A DNA stretch of 64,000 nt from Streptococcus sanguinis SK1 = NCTC 7863 (GCF_000194945.1 NZ_GL878507.1:945963-1009962), one strand, 5' to 3'; numbered from the stretch's first letter, positions 29,906-38,383 are shown. Translations and numbers: made by a program. The notes: a model not told the origin generated them from the sequence alone.

Positions 29906-30289
29906 ATGTTAAAGGATCTTAAAGAATTCTTGCTGCGCGGGAACGTGATTGATTTGGCAGTCGGTGTGATCATCGCCAACGCTTTTGGAGCAATCGTCAC
30001 TTCATTGATTACTGACGTAATCACTCCTCTCTTCCTCAAACCAATTTTGGATGCTGCACACTTGAATCAAATTGCTGATCTGAAATGGAACGGGATTGCC
30101 TATGGTAACTTCTTGAGCGCTGTAATTAACTTCTTGGTAATCGGTACTGTTCTCTTCTTCATCGTTAAGTCTGCTGAAAAAGCACAAAGCCTTGCTAAGA
30201 AGAAGGAAGAAGCTGAAGAAGCGCCAGCTGGACCAACTGAATTGGAAGTCCTGCAAGAAATCAAAGCTTTGTTGGCTGAGAAAAAATAA
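29906..30289 (+). CDS. mscL: Large-conductance mechanosensitive channel MscL
   Basis: This 127-residue homopentameric channel opens under hypo-osmotic shock. It begins with the amphipathic helix and the pore helix (RGNVIDLAVGVIIANAFGAI, residues 12-31). It has a second helix (FLSAVINFLVIGTVLFFIV) and a charged cytosolic bundle rich in Glu and Lys. Length is normal. It is a single-gene plus-strand unit, divergent from dnaG, with a promoter upstream and a terminator directly downstream. Confidence 0.97.
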   Translation: MLKDLKEFLLRGNVIDLAVGVIIANAFGAIVTSLITDVITPLFLKPILDAAHLNQIADLKWNGIAYGNFLSAVINFLVIGTVLFFIVKSAEKAQSLAKKKEEAEEAPAGPTELEVLQEIKALLAEKK

Positions 30290-30297
30290 AGAGAATT

Positions 30298-30322
30298 CAC
30301 TGATGAAAATCAGTGTTTTTTT
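30298..30322 (+). terminator. mscL terminator
   Basis: A perfect 7-bp stem CACTGAT/ATCAGTG with a GAAA tetraloop is followed by seven T. Confidence 0.85.
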
Positions 30323-30364
30323 CTTGCCTATTGCTCACAATCATCCCCTTCTCTCCAAAGAGTG

Positions 30365-30397
30365 AAAACAAAAAACAGACCGGAGTCTGCTTTTTTG
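30365..30397 (-). terminator. rpsU terminator
   Basis: A 5-bp stem CAGAC/GTCTG (30376-30380 with 30385-30389) is flanked by A-rich and T-rich runs on either side, so it can act on both strands. It follows the rpsU stop. Confidence 0.65.
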
Positions 30398-30402
30398 TTC
30401 AA

Positions 30403-30579
30403 TTAGAATTTTTTACGTTTACGAGCTGCTTCTGATTTGCGTTTGCGTTTTACAGAAGGTTTTTCATAGAATTCACGTTTGCGTGTTTCTTGAAGAGTAC
30501 CAGCTTTAGTAACCGCACGTTTGAAACGACGAAGTGCATCATCAAGTGATTCATTCTTGCGTACTACTGTTTTTGACAT
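30403..30579 (-). CDS. rpsU: Ribosomal protein bS21
   Basis: This 58-residue small-subunit protein is rich in Lys and Arg ([19 protein letters not shown]... ending RKRKKF). It helps the 30S subunit engage mRNA. The ATG at 30579 has GGGAG 8 bases upstream and gives the standard length; the longer frame to 30603 would run through that site. It is a single-gene unit under a near-consensus promoter. Confidence 0.97.
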
Positions 30580-30613
30580 TTTTTTCACTCCCTTCAAGTC
30601 CAAAATCTATATA

Positions 30614-30642
30614 ATCATACCACATATAGAAAAGAGTGTCAA
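30614..30642 (-). promoter_or_regulatory. rpsU promoter
   Basis: On the minus strand TTGACA (30637-30642) and TATGAT (30614-30619) are 17 bases apart, with an extended TGG before the -10. This is the clearest σA promoter in the window. Confidence 0.85.
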
Positions 30643-30687
30643 GTATTTTCTGTAAGTATGATGTATCCCCTTTTTATGATACAAACA

Positions 30688-30725
30688 AGAAGACCAACTG
30701 CTCTGCTGCAGCTGGTCTTCTTTTG
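30688..30725 (-). terminator. Terminator of the VTC/DUF4956 operon
   Basis: A long stem AGAAGACCA-ACTGC paired with GCAGC-TGGTCTTCT has a short loop. A T-rich stretch follows on each strand. Confidence 0.75.
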
Positions 30726-30726
30726 C

Positions 30727-31410
30727 TTAGAGGGTTTTACGCTTCTTAGCAGCTTTGGAAAGGGAAATGTCCTGCACCTTATCATAGAACAGGAACTGCT
30801 GAATGAGCTCTCTGTCGCTCATGTCAGGATTCAAGTCAACAACATAGTCCAGCTTGATAGACTTCTTTTCAGCCGACTTGAGAGATGTCAGTTCGGCTGA
30901 TTTACAAGTCGTTTCAAAGATAGCATCAAAGAGTACTTCGTAGTCAAAATCAGCTGGAACCTGAACCTGGACATAACGTCTGGTCGGACTGACTGAAGTA
31001 AAGCTCATCTTTTCAAAGAGCATCCAGATGCCTGAAATAGCTAGAGTAAAGACAATTCCCAATGCTACAAAGCCCATCCCCGTTGTAATCCCGATAGCTG
31101 TCGCCATAAAGATGGCTAGAAGCTCCTTGGAGCCACCTGCGGCCGACCGGAAGCGAATCAAGCTGAAAGTCCCTGCTACGGCGACACTGGTACCCAGATT
31201 TCCATTAACCAAGAAGATGATAATGGAAATAATGGCTGGCAAAAGGGAGAGGGTGACGACAAATTCCTTGGTATAAATGGTTTGGCGCTTATAGACCTTG
31301 GCCAAGATAATTCCTAAAACCACACTAGTTGCTAGTGAAAAAATCAATGCTAAAGGATTTATCTTGACTTCCGTAGAGGAGTAGATACTGTTAAATAACT
31401 GATTGAGCAT
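30727..31410 (-). CDS. DUF4956 membrane protein, partner of the VTC-domain protein
   Basis: This 227-residue protein has four hydrophobic segments in the first 150 residues and a soluble C-terminal domain. A conserved-looking loop FSLIRFRSAAGGSKELLAIF lies between helices. DUF4956 proteins are regularly encoded beside VTC-domain polyphosphate polymerase-like proteins, so a membrane partner role is inferred. It follows the VTC gene by 11 bases and ends at a strong hairpin. The reaction it supports is not known. Confidence 0.85.
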   Translation of the reverse strand: MLNQLFNSIYSSTEVKINPLALIFSLATSVVLGIILAKVYKRQTIYTKEFVVTLSLLPAIISIIIFLVNGNLGTSVAVAGTFSLIRFRSAAGGSKELLAIFMATAIGITTGMGFVALGIVFTLAISGIWMLFEKMSFTSVSPTRRYVQVQVPADFDYEVLFDAIFETTCKSAELTSLKSAEKKSIKLDYVVDLNPDMSDRELIQQFLFYDKVQDISLSKAAKKRKTL

Positions 31411-31421
31411 AAACTACCTCC

Positions 31422-32153
31422 TTAGGCCTTGACTGTTTGAGTCAGCCTTTCTTTAGTTTTCAGGTAGGCATTGCCGTATTTTGAAAAGGACTGGTCTTCA
31501 AGACCGTATTTATTCAGAATATCAGCCAGCCACTGAGGATATTGACCAGGAACCTTGATTTCCATAATCACCTTGTCGTCTTCCAGCAAGGGCAGTCCAT
31601 AGCGGCCTAAAGCCAAGTCTACATCATAATCTCGGTAGCGGATGTTGGAATCAACTGTCACACGTACCTTTTTATCTTCCAATCCTCTCATAGAGTAGCG
31701 GTCATAGCTAATCACCATTTTTGGCTTCAAATCTATATAGCGCTCCTGCAACTGCTCCACTTCTGCCTTGACCCGATCATCAAAAATAGTATGGTCTGCC
31801 ACACCGTTCACAATATAGTTGGTCACAGAGAGAGGATTCGAAACCAAACGGTATTTGAAACCTACTTCATCGCGTTTCTTCTTGATTTCCAAGAAAACTT
31901 GACTATCATCATTCGGCTGCTCAGCATAAGTCCGCATCCGCATCTTTTCACGACCGCCTTTTCTGGCAATGGAATCTTGAATCATCTGGAACTCATCATT
32001 ATCAAAATACACATTAGAAATGGTGGATGTCGCATAATCATCTGCGGTGAGGTAAGGTCTCATATCAGCTTCAAGACGAGCTAGCATTGCTCGGTCAAGA
32101 ATATACTTCGTTTCGATTCGTTGGAAGTTTGTTTGGATTTGCTTTTGTTTCAT
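31422..32153 (-). CDS. VTC-domain (polyphosphate polymerase-like) protein
   Basis: This 243-residue protein consists of one VTC domain. The tunnel-wall motifs of the yeast Vtc4 catalytic domain are recognisable in order: RIETKYIL, MRMRTY, EIKKKRD, SYDRYSM, RVTVDSNIRYR, IMEIKVPG and SKYGNAYLK. Vtc4 makes polyphosphate from ATP at a membrane. The bacterial single-domain relatives are less well defined and may use other substrates. AAGGAG precedes the ATG, and a BlaI-type operator lies 20 bases upstream of the start. It forms an operon with the DUF4956 gene. Confidence 0.85.
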   Translation of the reverse strand: MKQKQIQTNFQRIETKYILDRAMLARLEADMRPYLTADDYATSTISNVYFDNDEFQMIQDSIARKGGREKMRMRTYAEQPNDDSQVFLEIKKKRDEVGFKYRLVSNPLSVTNYIVNGVADHTIFDDRVKAEVEQLQERYIDLKPKMVISYDRYSMRGLEDKKVRVTVDSNIRYRDYDVDLALGRYGLPLLEDDKVIMEIKVPGQYPQWLADILNKYGLEDQSFSKYGNAYLKTKERLTQTVKA

Positions 32154-32172
32154 TTGAATTCTCCTTTGATTC

Positions 32173-32182
32173 TACAAATGTA
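32173..32182. promoter_or_regulatory. BlaI/CopY-type operator 1
   Basis: TACAAATGTA fits the TACAnnTGTA palindrome bound by BlaI/MecI/CopY repressors. It lies in the leader, 20 bases before the VTC gene start. Confidence 0.7.
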
Positions 32183-32286
32183 GTTTGTGCTTTTAAAAGA
32201 AATAGAGCTTCCGCTCTGCATCCTACAAGCGTATGGATAAGCTTTGCTTTCTTCTCCTTTCCAAGCAGTATTTTTCAAAAACATTC

Positions 32287-32322
32287 TACAAATGTAGTTT
32301 ATAAACACATTCTACAATTGTC
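32287..32322 (-). promoter_or_regulatory. BlaI/CopY-type operators 2 and 3 flanking a -10 element
   Basis: Operator 2 is a perfect TACAAATGTA (32287-32296) and operator 3 is TACAATTGTC with one mismatch (32313-32322), centres 26 bases apart. A minus-strand TATAAA (32298-32303) lies between them. A repressor bound here would block the promoter of the VTC/DUF4956 operon. The remaining sequence between 32154 and 32480 is AT-rich with no gene seen. Confidence 0.65.
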
Positions 32323-32469
32323 GTTTGTGAATGGCAAGAAAAAAGATAAATAATCTTTCAGTTTTTTTAGCATTAGGAAACGAAGTACAAACTGTAAGCA
32401 AAATCGACCTAAAATAAAGATAAACTGATGACAAACTGCTCTTGGAGGATTGTCAAATCCCCCTTTGAG

Positions 32470-32523
32470 AAGATAATAAAATTCTACCAGTCTAAGCTTT
32501 TAAGAAACTTAAACTGGCAGAAT
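32470..32523 (-). terminator. Terminator of the BlaR1-like gene
   Basis: A 16-bp imperfect stem (32481-32496 with 32508-32523) is followed on the minus strand by TTTATTATC. It lies just after the stop of the M56 peptidase gene. Confidence 0.7.
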
Positions 32524-32530
32524 CCTCTAT

Positions 32531-33988
32531 TTAATCGTCATCATGGTCATCATCATCGTCCGGATCATCAGTGTCTGTCGTATGAGAGGAACTGTTCTGA
32601 GACGGAGTTTGAACTGTCGCTGTATTAGCCCCTGTAGAGCCCGCTGCTCCCGTATTTCCTGTACCTGCAGTAGAGCTGTTATCAGCTGGAGTTGATGCAG
32701 CAGACGAGGATGGATTGACTTCTTTTTCAACCGTTACCGTCTTTTCGACAATGGTATGCTGCTTGGATTGGATCAGTTTTCCATCCTTAGCATTGACAAT
32801 GGTTTCATGAGCTGTTTGCCCGTGCGAGAAGCGAATGTTATAGCTGTCTTTCTCACGCGAAATTTGTAAATCTTTAATATCTTTTTCAGAAAGAGACAGC
32901 TCTTTTAAGACGGACGCTAGAGCCTGATGCTGACTGAGCCCTTGAGACTGTTTTTGCCCTGCAACAGGTCTGCTTTGTTGAGCAGCTGGACTTTCTAGAG
33001 CAAAGACCGAGCTAGTCAAGAGCAAAAGTAGAGGAACGGCCACTACAAAAGCAGCAGACAGAAACCTCTTAGGCAGGCGGTTATCCATAATACCAACAAT
33101 CCGCCGCTTGAGATTAAACTTGTCAGAGTAAAAGCAGGTCGTCAGAGCAATTGGGGTCTTCTTACTGCGGTCTATCATGGTCAAAATCGTTTCACCGTAG
33201 AAAGTCCGATACTCTGTATCTCTACTGCTCAGAACATCGTAGTCACAGTACATTTCTCCTGCTTCCTGGGTTTCACGGCAGGCAAAGCGGACAACCGGGT
33301 TAAACCAGTGCAGACTCTTGGCAAAAATTCCCAAAAGATTAACTAAAACATCGCGGTGCTTATAGTGAGTCAGCTCATGCTTGAAAATCAGCTGCAGCTC
33401 TTCTTCTGTGTAGTCCAACTCTGGCAGCACGATTAAAATATCTCTGAAACCTAGCAGCATAGGACTTTGGGACATAGGATAGTGGAGCAGACGAATCCGG
33501 CCCTTAACTCCCATCTCCTGCTGAACAGCCCGCAGCTGAGCCATCGCTTCTTCGTCCTGAAACTCCGTGCCCCAGCGCTTCAGCATCTTTCTGAAGCGAA
33601 TATAAGAATAAGCGTATCTTCCTATGCTAAAGACAAAGCCAATCAGCCAGATGGTAAAGAGAATTTCAAACCAAGGCAGGTTTAGAAAAGCCTCCCACAG
33701 ATTTGTCTGGGCAGCCTTTTCAACAGTTTGAGAGGCGCCCTGCGTTCCACCTGTCTGGGTGGCAGTCACTGCTGTCTGAACTACCGATCCTGTATTCAGC
33801 CGAATCAGGCCTGAGCCAAATTGGGGACGGAACGGAAACAGAAAACTCAGCAATATCAGAAACCAAATAAAATACTTCACTCTGACCGAAATCTTAGTCT
33901 TAAAGGCCATAAAAAGCAGACTAAGCAAAAGCACCAAAATGGAAGTTGACAAACTGGTCAGCAGAAAAGAAAGAAGGAACTGTTTCAT
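32531..33988 (-). CDS. BlaR1-like M56 membrane metallopeptidase with PepSY-like and acidic C-terminus
   Basis: This 485-residue BlaR1/MecR1-type protein has several N-terminal membrane helices, an M56 zinc peptidase site HELTH at residues 204-208, and a further helix near 320-340. The extracellular part is not a penicillin-binding sensor. It has a PepSY-like stretch (about 360-415) and a Ser/Thr/Gly-rich linker. The C-terminus is Asp/His-rich (DDPDDDDDHDDD). Members of this family cleave a cognate BlaI repressor on sensing a signal. GGAGG is 7 bases before the ATG. It directly follows the repressor gene. The signal is unknown; the acidic tail suggests cations. Confidence 0.85.
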   Translation of the reverse strand: MKQFLLSFLLTSLSTSILVLLLSLLFMAFKTKISVRVKYFIWFLILLSFLFPFRPQFGSGLIRLNTGSVVQTAVTATQTGGTQGASQTVEKAAQTNLWEAFLNLPWFEILFTIWLIGFVFSIGRYAYSYIRFRKMLKRWGTEFQDEEAMAQLRAVQQEMGVKGRIRLLHYPMSQSPMLLGFRDILIVLPELDYTEEELQLIFKHELTHYKHRDVLVNLLGIFAKSLHWFNPVVRFACRETQEAGEMYCDYDVLSSRDTEYRTFYGETILTMIDRSKKTPIALTTCFYSDKFNLKRRIVGIMDNRLPKRFLSAAFVVAVPLLLLLTSSVFALESPAAQQSRPVAGQKQSQGLSQHQALASVLKELSLSEKDIKDLQISREKDSYNIRFSHGQTAHETIVNAKDGKLIQSKQHTIVEKTVTVEKEVNPSSSAASTPADNSSTAGTGNTGAAGSTGANTATVQTPSQNSSSHTTDTDDPDDDDDHDDD

Positions 33989-34003
33989 GCTTATCCCTCC
34001 ATC

Positions 34004-34383
34004 CTACTTTCCTTGGTTGAGCAAACTGCGCAGCTCATCCAATTCATTTTCCGAAAAGGAGTTAGAAGAAAAGAGTGTTTTTACAAAACCGCCCATTGAA
34101 CGGCCGCTGTGACGCTTCAAGAAATCCGAAGCCTCAACTTCCAGATACTCATCTTCTGAGATCAAGGCTGTATATACTGCCTTTCACGCCCCTTACGGAC
34201 ACTTTCTAAAAAGCCCTTTTCAGTCAAGCGAGCCAAGACTGTCAGCAAAGTTTGGGGCTTCCAGTGATTGTCTGGTCCCAGCTTTTCCATGATACGGGCA
34301 GAGGTCGTCGGGGTAGGCAGCTGCCAAATTACCTTTAAAATAGTAAATTCCCCGTCCGGCAAACGTTTAATAGATCTTTTCAT
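34004..34383 (-). pseudogene. BlaI/MecI/CopY-family repressor, frameshifted
   Basis: The first 73 or so codons encode the winged-helix DNA-binding domain (DGEFTILKVIWQL ... HWKPQTLLTVLARLTEKG) and then hit TGA at 34162. In another frame the normal C-terminal half continues at once: YTALISEDEYLEVEASDFL through ELDELRSLLNQGK to TAG at 34004. The frames meet at a TATATA run (34171-34176), where loss of one TA restores a BlaI-length protein. The dimerisation and cleavage region is therefore lost as the sequence stands. The start is ATG 34383 or GTG 34392; the ribosome binding site is weak. Confidence 0.8.
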
Positions 34384-34426
34384 CGTTTCCACGCGCTTTC
34401 TAAATTAATGCTATTTCTATTTTTAT

Positions 34427-34440
34427 TCTACACTTGTCTA
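34427..34440. promoter_or_regulatory. Possible BlaI-type operator upstream of the repressor gene
   Basis: TCTACACTTGTCTA resembles operator 3 (TCTACAATTGTC) and lies 44 bases before the repressor start, as expected for autoregulation. The match is imperfect. Confidence 0.45.
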
Positions 34441-34460
34441 ACATAAAAGTCAATCATTAT

Positions 34461-34496
34461 ATAAAAAAGAGTGGGAAATCAATTTCCCTCACTCTA
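34461..34496 (-). terminator. Terminator of the DUF1304 gene
   Basis: An inverted repeat AGAGTG-GGAAA with TTTCC-CTCACTCT is followed on the minus strand by six T. It separates the DUF1304 gene from the repressor gene downstream. Confidence 0.7.
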
Positions 34497-34497
34497 T

Positions 34498-34854
34498 TTA
34501 GAAAAATAAACTAAGCAGGGTCAGCATCGCCAGCCCTCCCTGCTTGAACAGGATTCTCGGGTCACTGGTCACTGCACCGTATGCTGCCACTAAGATGATA
34601 TAAACCATAAAAATTCCCAGCCAAAACGGACTAGACTGTACAAAGGCCGCAATCAAGACCAAAACAGCTATCAGACCGTTGTAAACTCCTTGGTTTTTGA
34701 AAAGAGTATTGACTGACTGCTGCTCCAACTCCTCTTGTGACATACCGAAAACCCGAGCTGTCGCTGCAGAAGTCGTCGCGACGGTCTCCAAGTACAAGAT
34801 ATAGAAAAATTCCAAGGCAACCAAGCTTGCCAAAATAAGTGTAACAATAGACAT
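34498..34854 (-). CDS. DUF1304 small membrane protein
   Basis: This 118-residue protein has four predicted membrane helices. Between the first and second lies FGMSQEELEQQSVNTLFKNQ, and helix two begins QGVYNGLIAV; both are typical of DUF1304. The family has no established function. GGAGG lies 6 bases before the ATG. It is a single gene ending in a hairpin and is divergent from the flavoenzyme gene at 35044. Confidence 0.85.
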   Translation of the reverse strand: MSIVTLILASLVALEFFYILYLETVATTSAATARVFGMSQEELEQQSVNTLFKNQGVYNGLIAVLVLIAAFVQSSPFWLGIFMVYIILVAAYGAVTSDPRILFKQGGLAMLTLLSLFF

Positions 34855-35043
34855 TTTGACCTCCTAAAATAAATAACGAAACTTAGTATAACACAGACTG
34901 ACTGGAACTGCGAAAACATTGCTCAAAAATGGACATTCTGTATAAAAATAAACACTAAAAATACTGAAGAAAAAAAGCGTAGCAGAAATCAGCAATTTCT
35001 GACTAGATGTGATACAATCTTTTTTGAAAAATGGAGGTAAATT

Positions 35044-36360
35044 ATGTTAACCTATGATTTAATTGTCATCGGCTTTGGGAAAGCCGGTAAAACATTGGCA
35101 GCCAAAATGGCGGCTCAAGGAAAAAAAGTTGCTTTGATTGAGCGAAGCAAGGCTATGTACGGGGGAACCTGTATCAATATCGCCTGCATCCCAACCAAGA
35201 CCCTGCTTGTCGCAGCTGAAAAAGGCCTGGCTTTCGACCAAGTCATGGCTGAAAAGAATGCTGTAACCAGCCGTCTCAACGGGAAGAACTACGCAGCAAT
35301 CAGTGGTGCTGGTGTTGACATCATTGATGCGGAAGCTCATTTCCTTTCCAATAAAGTCATTGAAATCACAGCTGGCGATGAGAAAGAGGAACTGACTGCT
35401 GAAACTATTGTCATCAATACTGGCGCTGTTTCCAATGTCCTGCCAATTCCTGGATTGACTGATACTAAAAATGTTTACGATTCAACAGGTATCCAAAACC
35501 TGAAAGAACTTCCTAAACGCTTGGGAGTTCTGGGTGGCGGTAACATCGGCCTAGAATTCGCTGGACTCTACAACAAATTGGGCAGTCAGGTGACTGTGCT
35601 GGATGCTGCTCCTGCCTTTCTCCCTCGAGTTGAGCCTTCTATCGCTGCTCTAGCTAAGCAATACATGAAAGAAGACGGAATCCAACTCTTACAAAATGTA
35701 CGTACTACACAGATCAAAAATGATGGTGACGAAGTTGTAGTTGTGACAGAATCTGGAGAATTCCGCTTCGATGCCCTTCTCTATGCTACCGGCCGTAAGC
35801 CCAATATTGAACCACTACAGCTGGAAAATACAGATATCGAGCTGACAGAGCGCGGAGCGATTAAGGTCGATAAGCACTTGGAAACATCTGTACCTGGTGT
35901 ATTTGCAGCGGGCGATGTCAATGGCGGTCTGCAGTTTACTTATATCTCATTGGATGACTTCCGTATCCTTTATAGCTATCTAGCTGGCGATGGCAGCTAC
36001 ACACTGGAAGACCGTAAAAACGTCCCTACCAGCATGTTCATCACACCGCCTTTAGCTCAAATCGGATTGACAGAAAAGGAAGCCCAAGAGCAAGGATTGC
36101 CGATTGCAGTGAAGGAGATTCCTGTCGCAGCAATGCCTCGTGGACATGTCAATGCTGACTTACGCGGTGCCTTCAAGGCTGTTGTCAACACTGAAACCAA
36201 GGAAATCGTTGGAGCAACTATCTTCTCAGCGGGAGCTCAGGAAATTATCAATATCCTGACTGTAGCCATGGATAATAAGATTCCTTACACCTACTTGAGC
36301 AAGCAAATCTTCACCCACCCAACGTTGGCTGAAAACCTCAATGATTTATTTGCTATCTAA
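35044..36360 (+). CDS. Class I flavoprotein disulfide reductase, RclA/hypothiocyanite reductase-like
   Basis: This 438-residue pyridine nucleotide-disulfide oxidoreductase has FAD-binding GFGKAGKTLA, redox pair Cys43-Cys48 (CINIACIPTK), NAD(P)-binding GGGNIGLEFAG, the second FAD motif VFAAGDVNGG, and a dimerisation domain ending FTHPTLAENLNDLF. The four-residue Cys spacing and short length fit the RclA/Har group, which detoxifies hypothiocyanous acid produced by lactoperoxidase in saliva. A specific substrate is inferred, not shown. GGAGG precedes the ATG. An extended -10 TGATACAAT lies about 26 bases upstream. Confidence 0.8.
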   Translation: MLTYDLIVIGFGKAGKTLAAKMAAQGKKVALIERSKAMYGGTCINIACIPTKTLLVAAEKGLAFDQVMAEKNAVTSRLNGKNYAAISGAGVDIIDAEAHFLSNKVIEITAGDEKEELTAETIVINTGAVSNVLPIPGLTDTKNVYDSTGIQNLKELPKRLGVLGGGNIGLEFAGLYNKLGSQVTVLDAAPAFLPRVEPSIAALAKQYMKEDGIQLLQNVRTTQIKNDGDEVVVVTESGEFRFDALLYATGRKPNIEPLQLENTDIELTERGAIKVDKHLETSVPGVFAAGDVNGGLQFTYISLDDFRILYSYLAGDGSYTLEDRKNVPTSMFITPPLAQIGLTEKEAQEQGLPIAVKEIPVAAMPRGHVNADLRGAFKAVVNTETKEIVGATIFSAGAQEIINILTVAMDNKIPYTYLSKQIFTHPTLAENLNDLFAI

Positions 36361-36390
36361 TTTTAAGCCCCTAGTGGGGCTTTTAAGATG
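36361..36390 (+). terminator. Terminator after the flavoenzyme gene
   Basis: AAGCCCC-TAGT-GGGGCTT forms a stable hairpin followed by TTAAG just after the stop codon. It is GC-rich but its T tract is short. Confidence 0.65.
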
Positions 36391-36471
36391 TCTTTAAAAC
36401 ATTTGCTTACATTTCAACCCCTTTTTGTGGTACAATAATGCTAGTTTATTTTAAAAAGATTGAGGAAGATT

Positions 36472-37440
36472 ATGTCTGAACTGTATGATATTACGATTGT
36501 CGGCGGCGGTCCAGTTGGCCTATTCGCAGCTTTTTACGCCCATCTGCGCCAAGCCAAGGTTAAAATCATTGATTCTCTGCCTCAGCTGGGTGGTCAGCCA
36601 GCCATTCTCTATCCAGAGAAGAAGATTCTGGATGTACCGGGCTTTACCAATCTAAGTGGCGAAGAACTGACACAGCGTCTGATTGAGCAGCTGGAAACTT
36701 TCCAGACTGAGATTTGCCTCAATGAAACAGTGCTGGATATCGCCAAATCTGATGATGGCTTCACCATCACGACTTCTCAAGCTCAGCATCAGACCAAAAC
36801 CATTATCATCGCCATGGGAGGCGGTGCCTTCAAACCAAGGGCTTTGGAGCTAGATGATGCTGAAAGCTACAGCAACCTTCACTATCACGTTTCAAACATC
36901 AGCCAGTACGCAGGCAAAAAGGTTGTTGTTCTGGGCGGCGGTGACTCGGCTGTTGACTGGGCGCTAGCTTTTGAAAAGATTGCAGAAACCAGTCTGGTTC
37001 ATCGTCGGGACAACTTCCGAGCTTTAGAGCATAGTGTGGAAGAACTCAAGGCTTCTAGTGTTGAGATTAAGACACCATTTATACCGAGCCGATTGGTTGG
37101 TGAAAATGGCAAGATAACCCACTTGGAAATCAGCCGAGTCAAGGGGGAGGAAAGTCAGCTTCTGCCTCTGGATCACCTCTTTGTCAACTACGGTTTTAAA
37201 TCCTCTGTCGGCAATCTCAAAGATTGGGGCTTGGAACTCAACCGTCACAAGATTTTGGTCAATAGCAAGCAAGAAACTTCCGTGCCAGGTATCTATGCAG
37301 CTGGAGACTGCTGTAGCTACGAGGGGAAGATTGATCTGATTGCAACTGGGCTGGGTGAGGCACCTACTGCTGTCAACAATGCCATTAACCATATCTATCC
37401 TGAGCAAAAAGTCCAACCTAAACATTCTACAAGCCTATAA
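36472..37440 (+). CDS. Ferredoxin/flavodoxin-NADP+ reductase, TrxB-like type
   Basis: This 322-residue enzyme is built like thioredoxin reductase without the CxxC redox pair, which defines the YumC/FNR type 2 class. FAD-binding VGGGPVGLFAAFYA is at the N-terminus, NADPH-binding LGGGDSAVDWALA is in the middle, and the late FAD motif is IYAAGDCCSYEGK. It passes electrons between NADPH and flavodoxin or ferredoxin. The ATG at 36472 has GAGGAAG upstream; a TTG at 36460 is not preferred. It is a single gene with a terminator shared with the convergent whiA. Confidence 0.9.
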   Translation: MSELYDITIVGGGPVGLFAAFYAHLRQAKVKIIDSLPQLGGQPAILYPEKKILDVPGFTNLSGEELTQRLIEQLETFQTEICLNETVLDIAKSDDGFTITTSQAQHQTKTIIIAMGGGAFKPRALELDDAESYSNLHYHVSNISQYAGKKVVVLGGGDSAVDWALAFEKIAETSLVHRRDNFRALEHSVEELKASSVEIKTPFIPSRLVGENGKITHLEISRVKGEESQLLPLDHLFVNYGFKSSVGNLKDWGLELNRHKILVNSKQETSVPGIYAAGDCCSYEGKIDLIATGLGEAPTAVNNAINHIYPEQKVQPKHSTSL

Positions 37441-37473
37441 AAACAGCTGCCGAGCTCAAGCTCAGCAGCTTTT
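37441..37473. terminator. Convergent terminator between the FNR gene and whiA
   Basis: AGCTGC-c-GAGCT pairs with AGCTC-a-GCAGCT around a 3-base loop, and TTTTAT follows on the plus strand. The minus-strand side overlaps the end of whiA. Confidence 0.65.
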
Positions 37474-38383
37474 ATAATTCATCTGCGATTTTATTGATTT
37501 TTCTCAAGCGATGATTGACGCCGCTCTTAGTCAGTGGCCGGCTTAGACTATCAGCCAACTGCTGGATGGAGTAGTCCGGATGCTGGATACGAAGCTGGGC
37601 TACCTCCTGCAAGTCTACAGGTAAACTCTCAATGCCAATATTGTCGCTGATTTTGGCAATATTGTTGATGGTTTTCATACTAGCTGTGACTGTACGAGCG
37701 ATGTTCGCTGTCTCCGCATTATTAGCTCGGTTGAGGTCATTGCGCGCTTCCCGCATGAGCTTAAGAGACTCAAACTCAGCCATGGCTTCCATAGCACCGA
37801 TAACAATGAGAAAATCCATGATGTCCTCAGCCCGCTGCAGATAAGTAACAGCCCCCTTCTTGCGCTCAATGGTCTTGGCATCCAGCAGAAAACGCCGCAT
37901 CAAGGCAGCCAAATCCTCAGCATGATCCAGATAAACAGATAGGATTTCCAGCTGGTACTTACCTGAATCTGGCTCCCTCATGCTGCCATTTGAGAGGAAG
38001 GCTCCCCGGAGGTAGGCTCGGCTAGCTTCGTCATCTGACAAAATAGCCTGGTCAATCCCTGCCTCGATACCAAAAAAGGAGTCAGCCAAGTGCAGATCAG
38101 ATAGGATTTCTTCTACTTTCTGATCCAGGAATACTGTGTATACACGGTTCTTGCGCAGATTGGTCTTCTGATGGTGGCGGATTTCTGACTTGACCTGATA
38201 AAGGTCCGATAGCAACTCATAGAGATGGCGGGCAATCTTGGCATTTTCTGTTGTGACAGATAGTGTCAAACCACTACTGGCCAAGCCCAGACTGCCAGAC
38301 ATCTTGATCATGGCTGACAGCTCATTTTTATTTCTGTTTGCCAGACTCAGCAGTTCTTCTTTTACTTTTACTGTAAAGCTCAT
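37472..38383 (-). CDS. whiA: WhiA, DNA-binding cell division regulator
   Basis: This 303-residue protein has an N-terminal LAGLIDADG-like fold (about 1-200, including [17 protein letters not shown]). The C-terminal helix-turn-helix (about 220-300) ends [17 protein letters not shown]. In Gram-positive bacteria it affects division and chromosome segregation. The ATG overlaps the yvcK stop as ATGA (38380-38383), so it is coupled to yvcK and rapZ in the conserved rapZ-yvcK-whiA cluster. Confidence 0.96.
   Translation of the reverse strand: MSFTVKVKEELLSLANRNKNELSAMIKMSGSLGLASSGLTLSVTTENAKIARHLYELLSDLYQVKSEIRHHQKTNLRKNRVYTVFLDQKVEEILSDLHLADSFFGIEAGIDQAILSDDEASRAYLRGAFLSNGSMREPDSGKYQLEILSVYLDHAEDLAALMRRFLLDAKTIERKKGAVTYLQRAEDIMDFLIVIGAMEAMAEFESLKLMREARNDLNRANNAETANIARTVTASMKTINNIAKISDNIGIESLPVDLQEVAQLRIQHPDYSIQQLADSLSRPLTKSGVNHRLRKINKIADEL

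Noticed and set aside
32154-34440. β-lactam resistance (bla/mec) operon
   Set aside because: There is no β-lactamase or alternative penicillin-binding protein, and the M56 protein lacks the penicillin-binding sensor domain.
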